Assembly (NCBI GenBank): GCA_030248195.1
Contig: JASAND010013136.1
Coordinates: 56,578 to 120,577, forward strand
Reading direction: 5' to 3'
DNA: 64,000 nt
Origin: Trissonchulus latispiculum
Lineage: Eukaryota; Nematoda; Enoplea; Enoplida; Ironidae
Shown here: positions 33,429-46,481 of the stretch, in pieces
Numbering within the stretch: the first letter of the stretch is position 1
Layout: each line of letters starts with the position of its first letter
Notes under the pieces: model-generated
Seen by the model: only the letters and a program-made list of their open reading frames with translations
Databases searched by the model: none
Told to the model about the DNA's origin: nothing
Made by a program: the position numbers and the translations under genes

Positions 33429-34240
33429 CACTAACTTCAAAGGTTAACTCAGGACAAGCGCTCACAGTTCGGTTCCAAGAATTTTTGGTCAGACTTTAGC
33501 TACAGGCATGTTGCAATCGTCCGAAATTTTGCACACAAGTGCGGCAGAGCATTGCAAATCATGCCGTATGAGTTTCCTTCACCGACAGTAAAGTTTGCAT
33601 CTGGTTGCGCAGCAGTAGAGTGCTGCTGAAGTACAGCACGGCCTATAACTAGCTACAGGTAAGTTGCAATAGTCCGAAATTTTGCACACAAGTGCGGCAG
33701 AGCATTGCAAATCATGCCGTATGAGTTTCCTTCACCGACAGTAATGTTTACATCTGGTTGCGCTGCAGTAGAGTGCTGCTGAAGTACAGCACGGCCTATA
33801 ACTAGCTACAGGTAAGTTGCAATAGTCCGAAATCTTGCACACAAGTGCGGCAGAGCATTGCAAATCATGCCGTATGAGTTTCCTTCACCGACAGTAATGT
33901 TTACATCTGGTTGCGCTGCAGTAGAGTGCTGCCGAAGTACAGCACGGCCTAAAACTAGCTACAGGTAAGTTGCAATAGTCCGAAATTTTGCACACAAGTG
34001 CGGCAGAGCATTGCAAATCATGCCGTATGAGTTTCCTTCACCGACAGTAATGTTTACATCTGGTTGCGCTGCAGTAGAGTGCTGCCGAAGTACAGCACGG
34101 CCTATAACTAGCTACAGGTAAGTTGCAATAGTCCGAAATCTTGCACACAAGTGCGGCAGAGCATTGCAAATCGTGTTTTATGAGTTTCCTTCACTGACAG
34201 TAAAGTTTGCATTTGGTTGCGCTGCAGTAGAGTGCTATAT
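33429..34240 (+). repeat. Tandem array, CTGCAGTAGAG satellite, about five units of 152-153 bp
   Basis: The first 70 bp (to about 33500) are the inverse of 29333-29393. Then the marker recurs at 33611 (variant), 33763, 33916, 34069 and 34222. Units are nearly identical. Confidence 0.85.
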
Positions 34241-34457
34241 GCTAAATACAGTATATAACTAAAACTATTGAAGCCATGGGTATATACTGGATGTTGGATT
34301 TCTGTCAAGATAGAGAAAAAGCAAGAACTTGGAACTTTTCAAGCTTCTTTGTTCTGTACTTTCGGTTGACGATTAATGATTGGCGGAATTTTTAAAGTTT
34401 CTTTCACACAGCTTTAACGTTTTTGCTTTTTACTGAGAACCTTAAAAATGAAATAGG

Positions 34458-35159
34458 ACAAGAATAAAAATGCTCCGGTGGAACATGAAAAATGCAATAT
34501 TGGTGACACTGGGTTTTAAGCGGACAGAGGACTAGGTTTTAAAACGTTAATATGGGAGGGGCAGGTTGTAAATGCCAGGAGGACTAGGTTAAAAGCGCAC
34601 TAATATGGACCAGCTTCGCTGAACAACCCATATTCGCGGTCACTCATGCTGCACTCCACATGACATACGAGTAATATCTACATTCTTCAGCTTTCAAAGC
34701 AAGCGGGACGATTTTGAAATATTAAAGCTTATTCCAAATAAACAATGCAGTTCTGATAGAAAGGTGTTCACGGTGTTTTTTCTGCACTGTCAGCGCAGAA
34801 TCTTGTGCTAAGTTGATGCGAAAAGCAGTTGACGTTATGTACGTGTATTAAGTTGTATAATAAGGAGCACGACCACATGCTTGCAGGCCATGCTGACAAA
34901 TCGTACAATTTTCCGACGAACTGTCAATAGCAATATACGTATAGCAAGCAGCAGCCGATAGAAACTCTGGACAGTTTTCGCGAATATGGGTTGTTCAGCG
35001 AAGCTGGTCCATATTAGTGCGCTTTTAACCTAGTCCTCCTGGCATTTACAACCTGCCCCTCCCATATTAACGTTTTAAAACCTAGTCCTCTGTCCGCTTA
35101 AAACCCAGTGTCAACCACATTGCATTTTTCATGTTCCACCGGAGCATTTTTATTCTTGT
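34458..35159. mobile_element. Long fold-back element D (head of composite unit)
   Basis: The arms are about 34458-34642 and 34975-35159, nearly perfect inverses with ends ACAAGAATAAAAATGCTCC. Three blocks start AATAT(G/T)GG and the first two end AGGACTAGGTT. The innermost block ends AACCCATATTCGCGG. A single arm of the same subtype is at 48576-48760. Confidence 0.85.
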
Positions 35160-35745
35160 GTATCTATATTATATCCTTTACATTTCGGTTGAAGAAGTAA
35201 AGACAAAAGTTTCATAGGCACGTGACGTTAGTTGGCACAGCAAGTTTGGGTGGGTGGCTCTATGACAAAAGCTGTTCCGTTCGCATAGGACTTTCATTTG
35301 ACACAAATTTGACCACTTTTGAAAAATTCCATTTTTGACCTAAAATCGCCTTAGTCCCCACCCCACCCAACCACAGCACCCTACAGCCACTTTGGGTACG
35401 CAGTTCTATGACAAAATTTGCTCAGCTCACTTAGGGCTTTCATTTGATACCAAATTTGACCACTGATGAACAATTTTATTTTAAAGTACCCACCCACCCC
35501 ACCACAGCATCCTACAGTCACTTTGGGTACGTAGTTCTATGACAAAAATGCTAAGCTCACTTAGGGCTTTCATTTGATGCCAAATTTGACCACTTTTGAA
35601 AAATTTTATTTTAGACCCAAAATCGCCTGAGTCCCCACCCAAACCCACCACAGCACTCTACAGCCATGTTGGGTACGCAGTTCTATGACAAAAGTTGCTC
35701 AGCTCAGTTGACCACTTTTGAAAAATTTTATTTTCGACCACTTGA
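35160..35745 (+). repeat. Leader and tandem array of composite D (AAAAGTGGTCAAATTTGG satellite)
   Basis: After the leader GGTTGAAGAAGTAAAGACAA come about four units marked by TTTGACCACTTTTGAAAA at 35311, 35458, 35588 and 35710 (147 bp, then shortened). It is the inverse of the satellite at 50028-50850 and also at 46560-46800. Confidence 0.75.
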
Positions 35746-36030
35746 CCCCCCACCCGACTGACCCTTCAAACGGCAAACTGGAACCAGCCCAGCAATATAG
35801 GCACGTCGGACGGCAAAACGGATACCGGGAATGAGCTGGGCACACCAGAAAACCGATATAGACAAAGTTTTGACAGGCCAGGTAGAGCCTACCATGGACC
35901 TCAAGGAAGCGGTTTCCGACTTGACCCTCCCGACGGCAAAGTGGAATCAGCCCAGCAAGATGGGTAAGTCTGACGGTAAAATTGACTGCGGGAATCGATT
36001 CTCCGTGCCAGAAAACCATTGTATGGAAGG
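35746..36030 (+). repeat. GGCAAAGTGGAACCAGCCCA repeat of composite D
   Basis: Units of about 163 bp contain GGCAAAGTGGAACCAGCCCA, CCGGGAATGAGCTGGGC and GCCTACTATGGACCTC. More units are at 46830-47230 and, inverted, 49580-49980. Open frames here (for example 35831-36043) come from the repeat and are not genes. Confidence 0.75.
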
Positions 36031-36150
36031 TCTGAGCTTTTAAAGTTGAATAGATAGCGAGAAATTTCGATTTTTCATTTTTGGAATTTTCGACATTTTT
36101 GACGGGTCACTGTGGTCGCTAGGGAAGTGATAGAGAAACGCAACCTGGAC

Positions 36151-36552
36151 CAGGGGCGGATCCAGGGGGGGGGCGGGGGGGAGGGGCGGCCGCCCCCACC
36201 CTCGCGATTCGAAGGTAGGAAAAATAAAGGAGAGAAAGAGGAAAAAGGGCAAAAAATCAAAAAATTTCGCGCCTTCGGCGCGAATTCTCTCCTTTTTAAC
36301 CGCATATTTATTGCATTTGTGAAGAAAAAGCTTGAAATGCATCCGATTTTTTGGAGAAAATTACCATTTTTGCCTAAAAATGTCAAGAATTTTAAAAAAT
36401 TTGTTCAGTTCTTCAGTATAAAAAGAATTAAATTTCCGAAGACCGATTTCATTGCAAAAACAAAAATTTCTTCAACTTTAGGGGGCTCCGCCCCGGACCC
36501 CGCTGGAACTATTTTGCCGCCCCCCCGTCACGAAATCCTGGATCCGCCAGTG
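36151..36552. mobile_element. hAT-like MITE with 8-bp target duplication and visible empty site
   Basis: The ends are CAGGGGCGGATCCAGG and, inverted, CACTGGCGGATCCAGG. ACCTGGAC flanks both sides (36143-36150 and 36553-36560). The homologous composite at 47363-47380 has the site once (AACCTGGACCGTTAGTTAG), which fixes the exact insertion. The ends match the CAGNG pattern of hAT elements. The interior has G/C runs and no transposase. Confidence 0.9.
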
Positions 36553-36560
36553 ACCTGGAC

Positions 36561-36883
36561 CGTTAGTTAGTTCAATATGTAATTTCTGAATATAAAAAGA
36601 AATCAGCTCATATATACCGCTGCAGTTCACGCGAAAGCGGCGAACATTATGCACAATACAACCATCAAATAGGAGAAACCGGAAAAAAACATCGCCGCCA
36701 TAACCGGTCCGGGGCGCAACTTTTTAACGGTAAGTGAAACGGGGCTGAAACTTCATAGATATACTAAACTCGATGTGCTCTACAATTTGCGCATGAAATC
36801 TGCGCAGGATCTGCGCAGGGTTTTGCGCAGCTTCTGCGCAGCTTATTTCACACTGTCTCCAGCCACTTTTCACACATATTACA
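36561..36883 (+). repeat. Distal segment of composite D
   Basis: It matches 47380-47855 and, inverted, 48930-49130: GAGAAACCGGAAAAAAACAT, AACTCGATGTGCTCTACAAT and repeated CTGCGCAG(GA/CT). It leads into the cap at 36884. It is non-coding. Confidence 0.7.
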
Positions 36884-36912
36884 TATAGGGGTAGCTGCCG
36901 CGACCCCTATGA
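36884..36912. repeat. Hairpin cap of composite D
   Basis: TATAGGGGTAGC and GCGACCCCTATG form a stem with two mismatches after CACACATATTACA. Confidence 0.65.
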
Positions 36913-37127
36913 CAAATACTAAAAATTTTCAAGCCTCCGGCGCTTCTACCTCAACTTTTAAAATTTTCGTCGCCTGCTGGCGCTTTTCTATCTTAATTTA
37001 AACAAAACGTTGTGCCTGCGACGCTATTTTGTTTCAACTTTTAAAATTTGTTGCACATGCGGCGCTTTTGTAGCTCAAGGTTTTATTTTTCGAGCCTGCG
37101 GCACCATTTAGATAACACCCAGTTTAT

Positions 37128-37500
37128 TTTTTAGTGGGGGGGGGCTGGGCCCCCCCCGAAATTGTCCTCCCCCCCGAAAATAATTCCTCCCCCCCCCCGA
37201 AATCGCCCCTCCCGGGATTTTTGCTCCCCCGGATTTTTTGGAGGCCCAAATTTTTGCCAAAACTAGGCACATTTTCAAAAATTTTTCGGCTTCGCCGAAG
37301 ATTTTTTCGTAAAAATAGCTATTTTTAGCTTAAATCCTGGCATTTTTGAGAACTTTTAGCGTTTCACCATGCAAAATACGCAAAAAAATACCATTTTTTG
37401 GCTCATTTATGCAACAAAAAATTCTCCCCCCCCCCCGAAAATTTCTCCCCCGCCGGGAAGCCCCCCCCCCCGAAAAAAAATCCCTAAAAAATACCCTGAC
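37128..37500. mobile_element. G/C-run MITE (CAGGGTATTTTT family) and related debris
   Basis: Poly-G and poly-C blocks flank a body with CTTCGCCGAAGATTTTTTCG and TAGCTATTTTTAGCTTAAAT and end with CCTAAAAAATACCCTG. Better-preserved copies are at 41445-41753 and 62006-62342. Confidence 0.5.
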
Positions 37501-37992
37501 ATCTGCTGTGAATTAGGAGCTTGTACTCAGTTCGTTTCAAGGTTTCCATCACAAACTTTTCCATGATGTCAAAAAATTTCTCGTCTTTTAATAAAATCGT
37601 TAAAAAGGTTTCCATTAAGCATTTTTTTCATAATTTCAAAAATTTCTCAACTCGCGTGGGTCAATGGCTATACGTAAATTTCGCCGTCTGTGCTGCTGCA
37701 ACACTTGCAACTGTTGAAACTCGTTGCCGCCGCACCCCCATCCCCCCCCCCACTAGCGTAAGCAAAAATTTTTTGACTCGCCCCCCCCTTTTCAGAATCC
37801 CTGGATGCGCCCCTGGGCAACTATATTAATTTATCAGGCAGGGCGGGTTGTGAAAGTAACCAGTCTTATGTTCACAAACGTTTAAACCAGAACTATACGT
37901 ATGTATTGAATTGAAATTCTACCAGGTTGAGTTTTTGATCACCTTTTGTTCCAGAGCCTTCATTCGTTGCAGTTCACTGTCTTCATCATCTC

Positions 37993-38060
37993 ATGGATCC
38001 GTCACACAACGTCGACTGGATTCAAGCTGAAATACCACAAGAAAAGTTGAAAAGTGACAG
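37993..38060 (+). CDS. Candidate first coding exon (unidentified)
   Basis: ATG at 37993 opens 22 codons (MDPSHNVDWIQAEIPQEKLK then SD) and the exon would end at a donor GTTTTA after ACAG at 38060. Other frames are open here too, the donor is weak and a transposon starts about 35 bp later. Unrecognised. Confidence 0.2.
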
Positions 38061-38094
38061 GTTTTAAACGTTTTATGCTAGCACAAATCACCAC

Positions 38095-38916
38095 TAAAAA
38101 TGTCACCAAACCAAGAAAAATGTCCCTCCGCAATAGGGCGAATTTTCATCCAGCCAAAAGTCACGCGAATTCATTGGGTAGTTTGAGAAATCGATATTTA
38201 AAACAAAATAATCGCAGTTTTGCTACAACGGCCTTTCGGCCAAATCTCTAGCTTAAAGCAATGAATAGCAGCTAATAGTCATTAATTAAATGTGCAATTA
38301 GACCGTGCATCCATTGAGTATGAGGAACACAAAATTGTCTGTAAGATTTGGCAATAATTTTGAAAAACTGATTTTCTCGAAAGACCATTTTTTTACCCCA
38401 AAAGTAGTTTATTGTCCGAACGGTATATACGTATATTTGACGAGTTTTTAAAATTACAGTTGTAAGTTTTACGGTTATTGAGTAATTTCACCTCAAAGTT
38501 GAGATTTCATGTGTTAAACATAGGAAATTAGAAAAGTTGTCACTTTGACATGTTATGAAATCTCAACTGTGAGATGAAATTACTCAATAACCGTAAGACT
38601 TACAACTTTAATTTTAAAACTCGTTAAAATATACCGTTTGGACAATAAAATATGTAAAAGTCAGCGAGATCGGAGATGACAAAATGACGAAAAATGAACG
38701 AAAAATGACAAAAAATGGACCCCTCTTAACCAGTGGAGAATGCTCAAAGGTTGTAGGTAAAAGCAAAAATGTCCATTTTGGCGCCCTCTTTCCAGCCATA
38801 ACAACCAATCCGGTGTGGCGACTACGACTGATAGAATAATGGCAAAAATAAAAACATTTCTTAATCACTTGGAGCCTGTAAGGTCAAATTTGCACAAAGC
38901 GCTACCAGCACCTTAA
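38095..38916. mobile_element. Truncated TTAA element, AAGGTGCTGG family, with nested palindrome
   Basis: It is collinear with the right part of 1336-2351 and ends GCTACCAGCACCTTAA at 38916. The left end is missing. A palindromic insertion occupies about 38409-38650. Confidence 0.6.
38409..38650. mobile_element. Palindromic MITE inserted in the TTAA element
   Basis: Inverted arms of about 100 bp, ends TTTATTGTCCGAACGGTATA and inverse. The arms contain GTTGTAAGTTTTACGGTTAT. Sequence on either side is continuous in the other family copies. Confidence 0.65.
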
Positions 38917-40424
38917 ACACAAACAAAGGAGATTTTCAAAAGCCAATTTGAAAAGGATTTTTGTAAAAAGGCTGGATTTTTTATTTAGTTCTAGTAAACA
39001 CAACCAGCTCATTCGATTGGAACAACAGCGTGTTTATTAAAAAGGAGGGGACGTCATATATACGCCCATGTCCGCATGCCCCGTCACAAAGACCTGGCTG
39101 CGCCACTGGTCTAGCCCATAACTACTTGTTACAGCAAGGTTAACAAAAAAATCACCCCGAAAATTCGCAAAAAAATCACCACCTACAGGATTAGTAACAA
39201 GCCGCAGCTGGAAAATTTTTTTGCATGGTAATCGTCAGAGGTCCCAACCTTAACGTATGTAAGCTGGACCGCCGAGGCCCAACTCCTTCGACCAGAGTAC
39301 CCAAAATAGTCGACCCACCCCAAAACCGACCCCCGGACAACTCCGGACTAAAACTGAAAATTTGGCTATTACTCACTACGAACTTGGCTTAGCTAACCCA
39401 TATTCTACATATAACATGTCCACACTCTGCACTATCTAGCCATATGCTGGATACCTTGCCATGACCTCTGGGCTGGCCCACGGTGGGTGGTATTTTTTGC
39501 GAACTTTTTGCAAAAAAATCACCCACAACTTGCTGTAAAAAAGGTGCGGGGTGGCTGCTACTGCAAAACTAACGCCAAATTCGAGCTCTACGACCCCGAA
39601 AACCTATATAGCACATGTGTTTGGGTACCTCAGACCCGTCTGACCCACTGACTGGCTGTTAGTCATGACGCCGATCCTCCGGACCCCTGGGGTGGTCAGG
39701 ATCACATATGTGGGTCAAATTTGAATTCTACGCCCCGAAAAACCTATATAGGCGAGTTTTTAGGCCTCCTGGGCCTTGAAATAAAATTTTTAACCAGTCA
39801 CGTGACCCTGGGCCAAGTCACGTGACTAGTCCAGACGCGAAATTACTAATTACTTAATTGTTTGTGCTGTGCTTACTAGAGCAATAGAACACCAAATAAG
39901 TGGATTCCTAGCTTCCTGGAGTCAATAAACAGTGTTAAGAGAATTGGTCATGGTAGCCACTTTGGACCCAGGGACCCAGAATCGAAATTCGAAGTTAAGG
40001 CTACCCAAAAGAAACTTCGGGGTCCAAATTCCACACATAATAACTCTATGAACTATGCTCTATTTATACACCAAAAGAATATTTTCCTAGCTGTATCCTG
40101 AGATTAGATCCATGGGTGATTTTTTGCGAACCCGTGATTTTTTTGCGAATTCGTTAACAAAAAATCACAAAAAGTTTTTATTACTCTCGCTACACAGGAG
40201 CTATCGACATGAAATTTGCACCATACATAGCGAGGATCATTACCAGTTGATACATACCAATTATGATACCAAAATTATTTCGATCGGACTTCATTTGCGA
40301 AAATGGCAGCAAAAATTCGATTTTTGATTTTTTTATTTACCCTGCTATAGTACTAGTCAAGATACAAAAAGAAAACTTAGAAAAAAAGAAAGAAAAAGAA
40401 CTAGAATTAGATCGGTTGATTCCT
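38917..40424. other. Repeat debris, no supported gene
   Basis: Blocks such as GTGATTTTTTTGCGAA and TCACCCACAACTTGCTGTAA recur in both orientations (39140-39190, 39490-39540, 40110-40160), suggesting an old MITE family. No exon was supported. Confidence 0.3.
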
Positions 40425-40694
40425 TCACCTGGCACTATCTACAGATTCCGAGCGCCGAACCCCATCGGCCACAGGTGCCAGAGGGCCAACCCCTCCCTCG
40501 GGGAGGTCACGTGATACCGCCCCCTGATTTCGATTCCCAAGTTCGTCGCCGAGACCACCCACAAAGCCACTGTCATCAGAACAGGTCCCATTCATGGGAG
40601 CCACAACCGGCCACTCGTCCAGACAGAGAGCTTGGCTTGGAAGGAGGCAACGGGGCGCCATCATGAAGGACTCCACTGATATTAAGCTGATTAT
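40425..40694 (-). CDS. Candidate exon, GC-rich (unidentified)
   Basis: An excellent acceptor (TTTTTTCTTCTATTTCAG) precedes 40694. Reading from it, 89 codons are open to TGA at 40425, including CLDEWPVVAPMNGTCSDDSG, FVGGLGDELGNRNQGAVS and GVGPLAPVADGVRRSESVD. GC content is well above the flanks. A second minus frame is also open for about 40 codons after the acceptor, so the frame is not certain. Unrecognised. Confidence 0.4.
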   Translation of the reverse strand: MISLISVESFMMAPRCLLPSQALCLDEWPVVAPMNGTCSDDSGFVGGLGDELGNRNQGAVSRDLPEGGVGPLAPVADGVRRSESVDSAR

Positions 40695-41157
40695 CTGAAA
40701 TAGAAGAAAAAATCGTATTGAAAACAAACAGGTGGCGTAACAATGGTCCACATTCAAGTCTACCATCTGACTGACTGAAGGATCGAATCAGTACCGATAT
40801 TAATTGACTCGATTTAGTCAAAATTTTGTTATGGGACAACGTTATTTAAACTCAATTAATACACCGTCCAATTGCTCTCACACCTAATTGTTTTAAGCTA
40901 GATATTTGATCGAAAAATTATATATATACTGGCAAAACTAAACTGCGTTTTTTGTTTTCTACATCGACTTCCCAACGCGCAACGATTAAAACTTTGTGTT
41001 TATAATATTTCGATGAAGAATATATACTTTCAGATCAGAAACGAAAAAACCTATGACAACTCTAGGTTCGATAGCCAGCCAGTGTTAAAACACAACGCCT
41101 GCGTGCGTCCAATTTGTGTCTGCTTCGAGCTCCTTTAGTGCAAGCTGGCAAACAAAT

Positions 41158-41204
<47 letters not shown>
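41158..41204 (+). repeat. Poly-G run of 47
   Basis: An unbroken G tract. Other G/C runs of 8-15 bases mark MITE ends throughout the window, but this is far longer and may be a true expansion or an assembly artefact. Confidence 0.95.
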
Positions 41205-41206
<2 letters not shown>

Positions 41207-41444
41207 GTGACTAAATTTTTTAATTTTATTTGAAATTTTAGAAATTTATTCAATTTCTACAGTTTGGGCATCCTATGACAGAGAAAACGCCTTTCTGTTG
41301 CATTCAAAGCCAAACCCGATCCTTTCTAGTGAAAAAATAGGCCATTTTTGACGAAATTGAAAAATTTGGCTTGAAATGGCACCATGTCAGATTTCGGCCG
41401 CCTGGCCCACACATACAAGGGTGAACCTACACTCAGTAAAATTA

Positions 41445-41753
41445 CAGGGTATTTTTAGGGATTTTTTCCGGGGGGGGGGAGAAATTTTCGAGGGGGGGGG
41501 AGAATTTTTTGCAAAAATGAGCCAAAAAATTGTATTTTTGGCGTATTTTACATGGTAAAACGCAAAAACTTCTCAAAAATGCCAGGATTTGTGCTAAAAA
41601 TTGCTGTTTTTACGAAAAAATCTCCGGGAAGCCGGAAAATTTTTAAAAATTGGCCTATTTTTGGCAAAAATTTGGGCCTCCAAAACATCCCGGGGGGGGT
41701 CAATTTCGGGGGGGCCGCCCCGCCCCCTGTAAAATATACCCTGAAATTTATAC
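41445..41753. mobile_element. G/C-run MITE, CAGGGTATTTTT family
   Basis: It starts CAGGGTATTTTTAGGGATTT and ends AAAATATACCCTG. The interior has poly-G blocks and the TTCGCCGGAG-like body shared with 37128, 56280-56520 and 62006. No target duplication could be confirmed. Confidence 0.6.
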
Positions 41754-41779
41754 CAAATTGACTAGGAGGCTCTATTGTA

Positions 41780-44182
<2,403 letters not shown>

Positions 44183-44223
44183 ATCATGGGGGGTAGGAGG
44201 GCAACGCGTCCCTCTATAATAAG
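44183..44223. repeat. Degraded hairpin cap of element G
   Basis: ACACCCATATCATGGGGGG leads into a decayed stem ending CCCTCTATAATAAGG, the same position and orientation as the cap at 20335. Confidence 0.55.
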
Positions 44224-44495
44224 GTTTCGGCACCTTGTTAGTTGGTTTGCTTAACACTAATTTGAAATTTTCGCTGAAACATTGTTTTCAAAAAAAAATA
44301 CCCGTCCATACGCGACTTCTGCCGGAGCCACACCCGGTCCCATTACTTTGCGGCTACATAACTCAACTCACACAACGTAAATTTAGTCAAAAATTTTTAT
44401 TGCCACTTAATAAAAAGCTTAAAAGCCGATATGAACTTAACTTCAAACACATTACAATGCTAACAAAAATTAGTCAGCTTCTGGCTAGCATATAC

Positions 44496-44594
44496 CTGTC
44501 CAATTCGTTAGGTTTCACCCAGTAGGGGGTTAAAGGGCTTTCCAAGACGTCCCCAGTTTGAGGCTAAGGCGGATGCGGCAAATGCTGTTACACA
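44496..44594 (-). pseudogene. Exon of an oxysterol-binding-protein-related (ORP/OSBP) gene, frame broken by one base
   Basis: After an acceptor GTTTTTGTTCCAG the minus strand encodes CVTAFAASALASNWGRLGKP followed by FNPLLGET, the conserved PFNPLLGETYE segment that lines the lipid-binding tunnel entrance in ORP proteins. The next residues would be YELDR, but the sequence has TAAC where TAC is expected: one extra A makes a stop. The exon ends GACAG before GTATATG. ORPs exchange sterols and phosphoinositides at membrane contact sites. No neighbouring ORP exon (for example EQVSHHPP) was found in the window. Either a pseudogene fragment, or a live gene with a sequencing indel and large introns. 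Confidence 0.8.
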
Positions 44595-44713
44595 CTGGAA
44601 CAAAAACAAACTAGCGAAAAGTTTGAGACAAAACCAGGTATATATATATAGATGGGTGCATGGCAGTTTATGTCCCCCTCATGGGCCTATTCAGGGGAAG
44701 GGTTTTGGTGGTT

Positions 44714-44717
<4 letters not shown>

Positions 44718-44753
<36 letters not shown>
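44718..44753 (+). repeat. (CT)n microsatellite, about 18 units
   Basis: Uninterrupted CT dinucleotides. Confidence 0.95.
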
Positions 44754-44756
<3 letters not shown>

Positions 44757-45329
44757 GTTTGTTTGAGGGAAAATTAATCAAGTTTTTGTCAATAATTTGT
44801 ATTTAGTAAACTTACGTATGTAAAAGCCCAATCTTTTTCAACGTTAGAAAGACTGGACCCCCACCCCCCAGTGACCCAGATTTGAACTCCTCCCAGGATT
44901 TTGCTTATTTTTATTGGGGGTGGATTCATCGGCGACCCCCCCCACGAGGAGCCCCCCCCCCGAAGCCCCCATAATCCAAAAAATGCAGATTTAATTTTAG
45001 TAAATTCTCAAACATTTTCGGCTCCCCGGTTTTAACGAAATTTTCATATTTAGTTTCAAAAAATAAAAATAGTCATTTTTAGCGATTTTTAACTTAAGAA
45101 AAATTAGGCCCAAGTGGGAATCGAATAAGAGCGAAATTAAACCCCTCGTTATTGTGCGTAAAGCCGAATATATATTAGTAAATAAAGAAGCGATCTAGCT
45201 AGTGAAAAGTTGTTGAGTAAAAGAAAGTCGATTGGGTGGAAGAGCAAAGTTGTAGAGTGAAAACCGACCTTCGTTTCGATAGAGAAAAAGGTAAATATAT
45301 AATAAATATAAATACAAATAGGTATATAT
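44754..45329. other. C/G-run MITE debris, no supported gene
   Basis: At 44860-44970 C-rich ends and the body fragment TTCATATTTAGTTTCAAAAA resemble the C/G-run MITEs. A tract of GGTATATATT precedes the hAT element at 45330. Confidence 0.3.
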
Positions 45330-46473
45330 TAGTGATGTGCGCCGGAGCTCCGCTCCGACGGAGCTCCGGAGCGGAGCTCCGATTTTCGGTGCTCCGGAGC
45401 GGGCTTCTGCTCCGGGGCTCCGGAGCTCCGGAGCTCCGGGTACCCGGAGCAGCCTTTTTCAAGCTTTGAAGCTTCTAAGAAAAATTTGAAAGTATGATTT
45501 TTCTGTGAAGTCCACTATTTCTCCTTACAGTACATAAGACTGTACAGAATGAATTTTCTAGTTATCGTACACCTGTTTTTAACAATTTTCTATTTTCTCA
45601 TTGCTGCTTTCTTCTATTTCTCAAGACGATTTTTTTCTGGAGACAATTTAAACTTGTAAATTTGCTACGTAAATAAAATAAAAAATTAAAAACAACTCTA
45701 ATACATTTATGAATTGATTAGGTAAAACTTAAAATTCGTACTTGTTATTAATTAATCAATTTATACATAACATTTTCCGTTAAATCTATTCCATGGAAAC
45801 TTTCAACATCTGCATCTGTTTTCTTTGCTTTCATCAAGCCCATCTTGTCTGATATCTTTCAGATTGAAATTTTGTTAGTTTAGATTCATATAATATTTTG
45901 ATTATACATATGCATCCTCAAGATAACTGAAATAGCGGACAAAAGATATCTGGTCCACATCTGTTAAATTTGTAATATTTTATGCATGTATTTGAAAAAA
46001 TCGGTATAAATTTTATTTGATGAAATTACTGCAAAAAATGTGGAGTATTTCATGCGAAATTTCAATTTGTCAAATCTTGAAAAGTGAAACATTTACAATA
46101 CACTGCCCAGTAAACTAACATGGGTTTTTATGTGAACGCAGCAGCAACGCAATTAATTAGCCTAAATTCTGTGAAATATTATCAAAATCTGAATTTTATT
46201 TCAGATCAAAAATACAGCTAACAAATGTTTATTGGTATGCCGCAATCAGCATCTAAAAATAAACAGTTATGTGAGCGATAAAAGTATACAGCGAGTAGGC
46301 ATGCTTTTTAATGAATAAACAACCTGTTTTTAGCTTAAAACAATATTTTTACATTTTTGCCCCCGCTCACTGTCGGAGCTCCGCGGAGCTCCGGAGCTCC
46401 GGAGCTCCGGTGCTCCGACAGCCCGCTCCGGCCGGAGCTCCGGAGCAGGCAAAGTTCTCAGCGCACATCATTA
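45330..46473. mobile_element. 1.14-kb hAT-like element with GGAGCTCC arrays, 8-bp target duplication
   Basis: Ends TAGTGATGTGCGC and, inverted, TAATGATGTGCGC. GTATATAT flanks both sides (45322-45329 and 46474-46481). About 120 bp at the left end and 100 bp at the right consist mostly of GGAGCTCC palindromes; the middle 900 bp is AT-rich without coding capacity. A nearly identical inverted copy is at 54736-55855. Glycine/Pro/Arg-rich open frames here are artefacts of the repeats. Confidence 0.85.
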
Positions 46474-46481
46474 GTATATAT

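Noticed and set aside
45199..45469. Glycine/Ser/Arg-rich frames around GGAGCTCC repeats
   Set aside because: Produced by the palindromic GGAGCTCC array of the hAT-like element.
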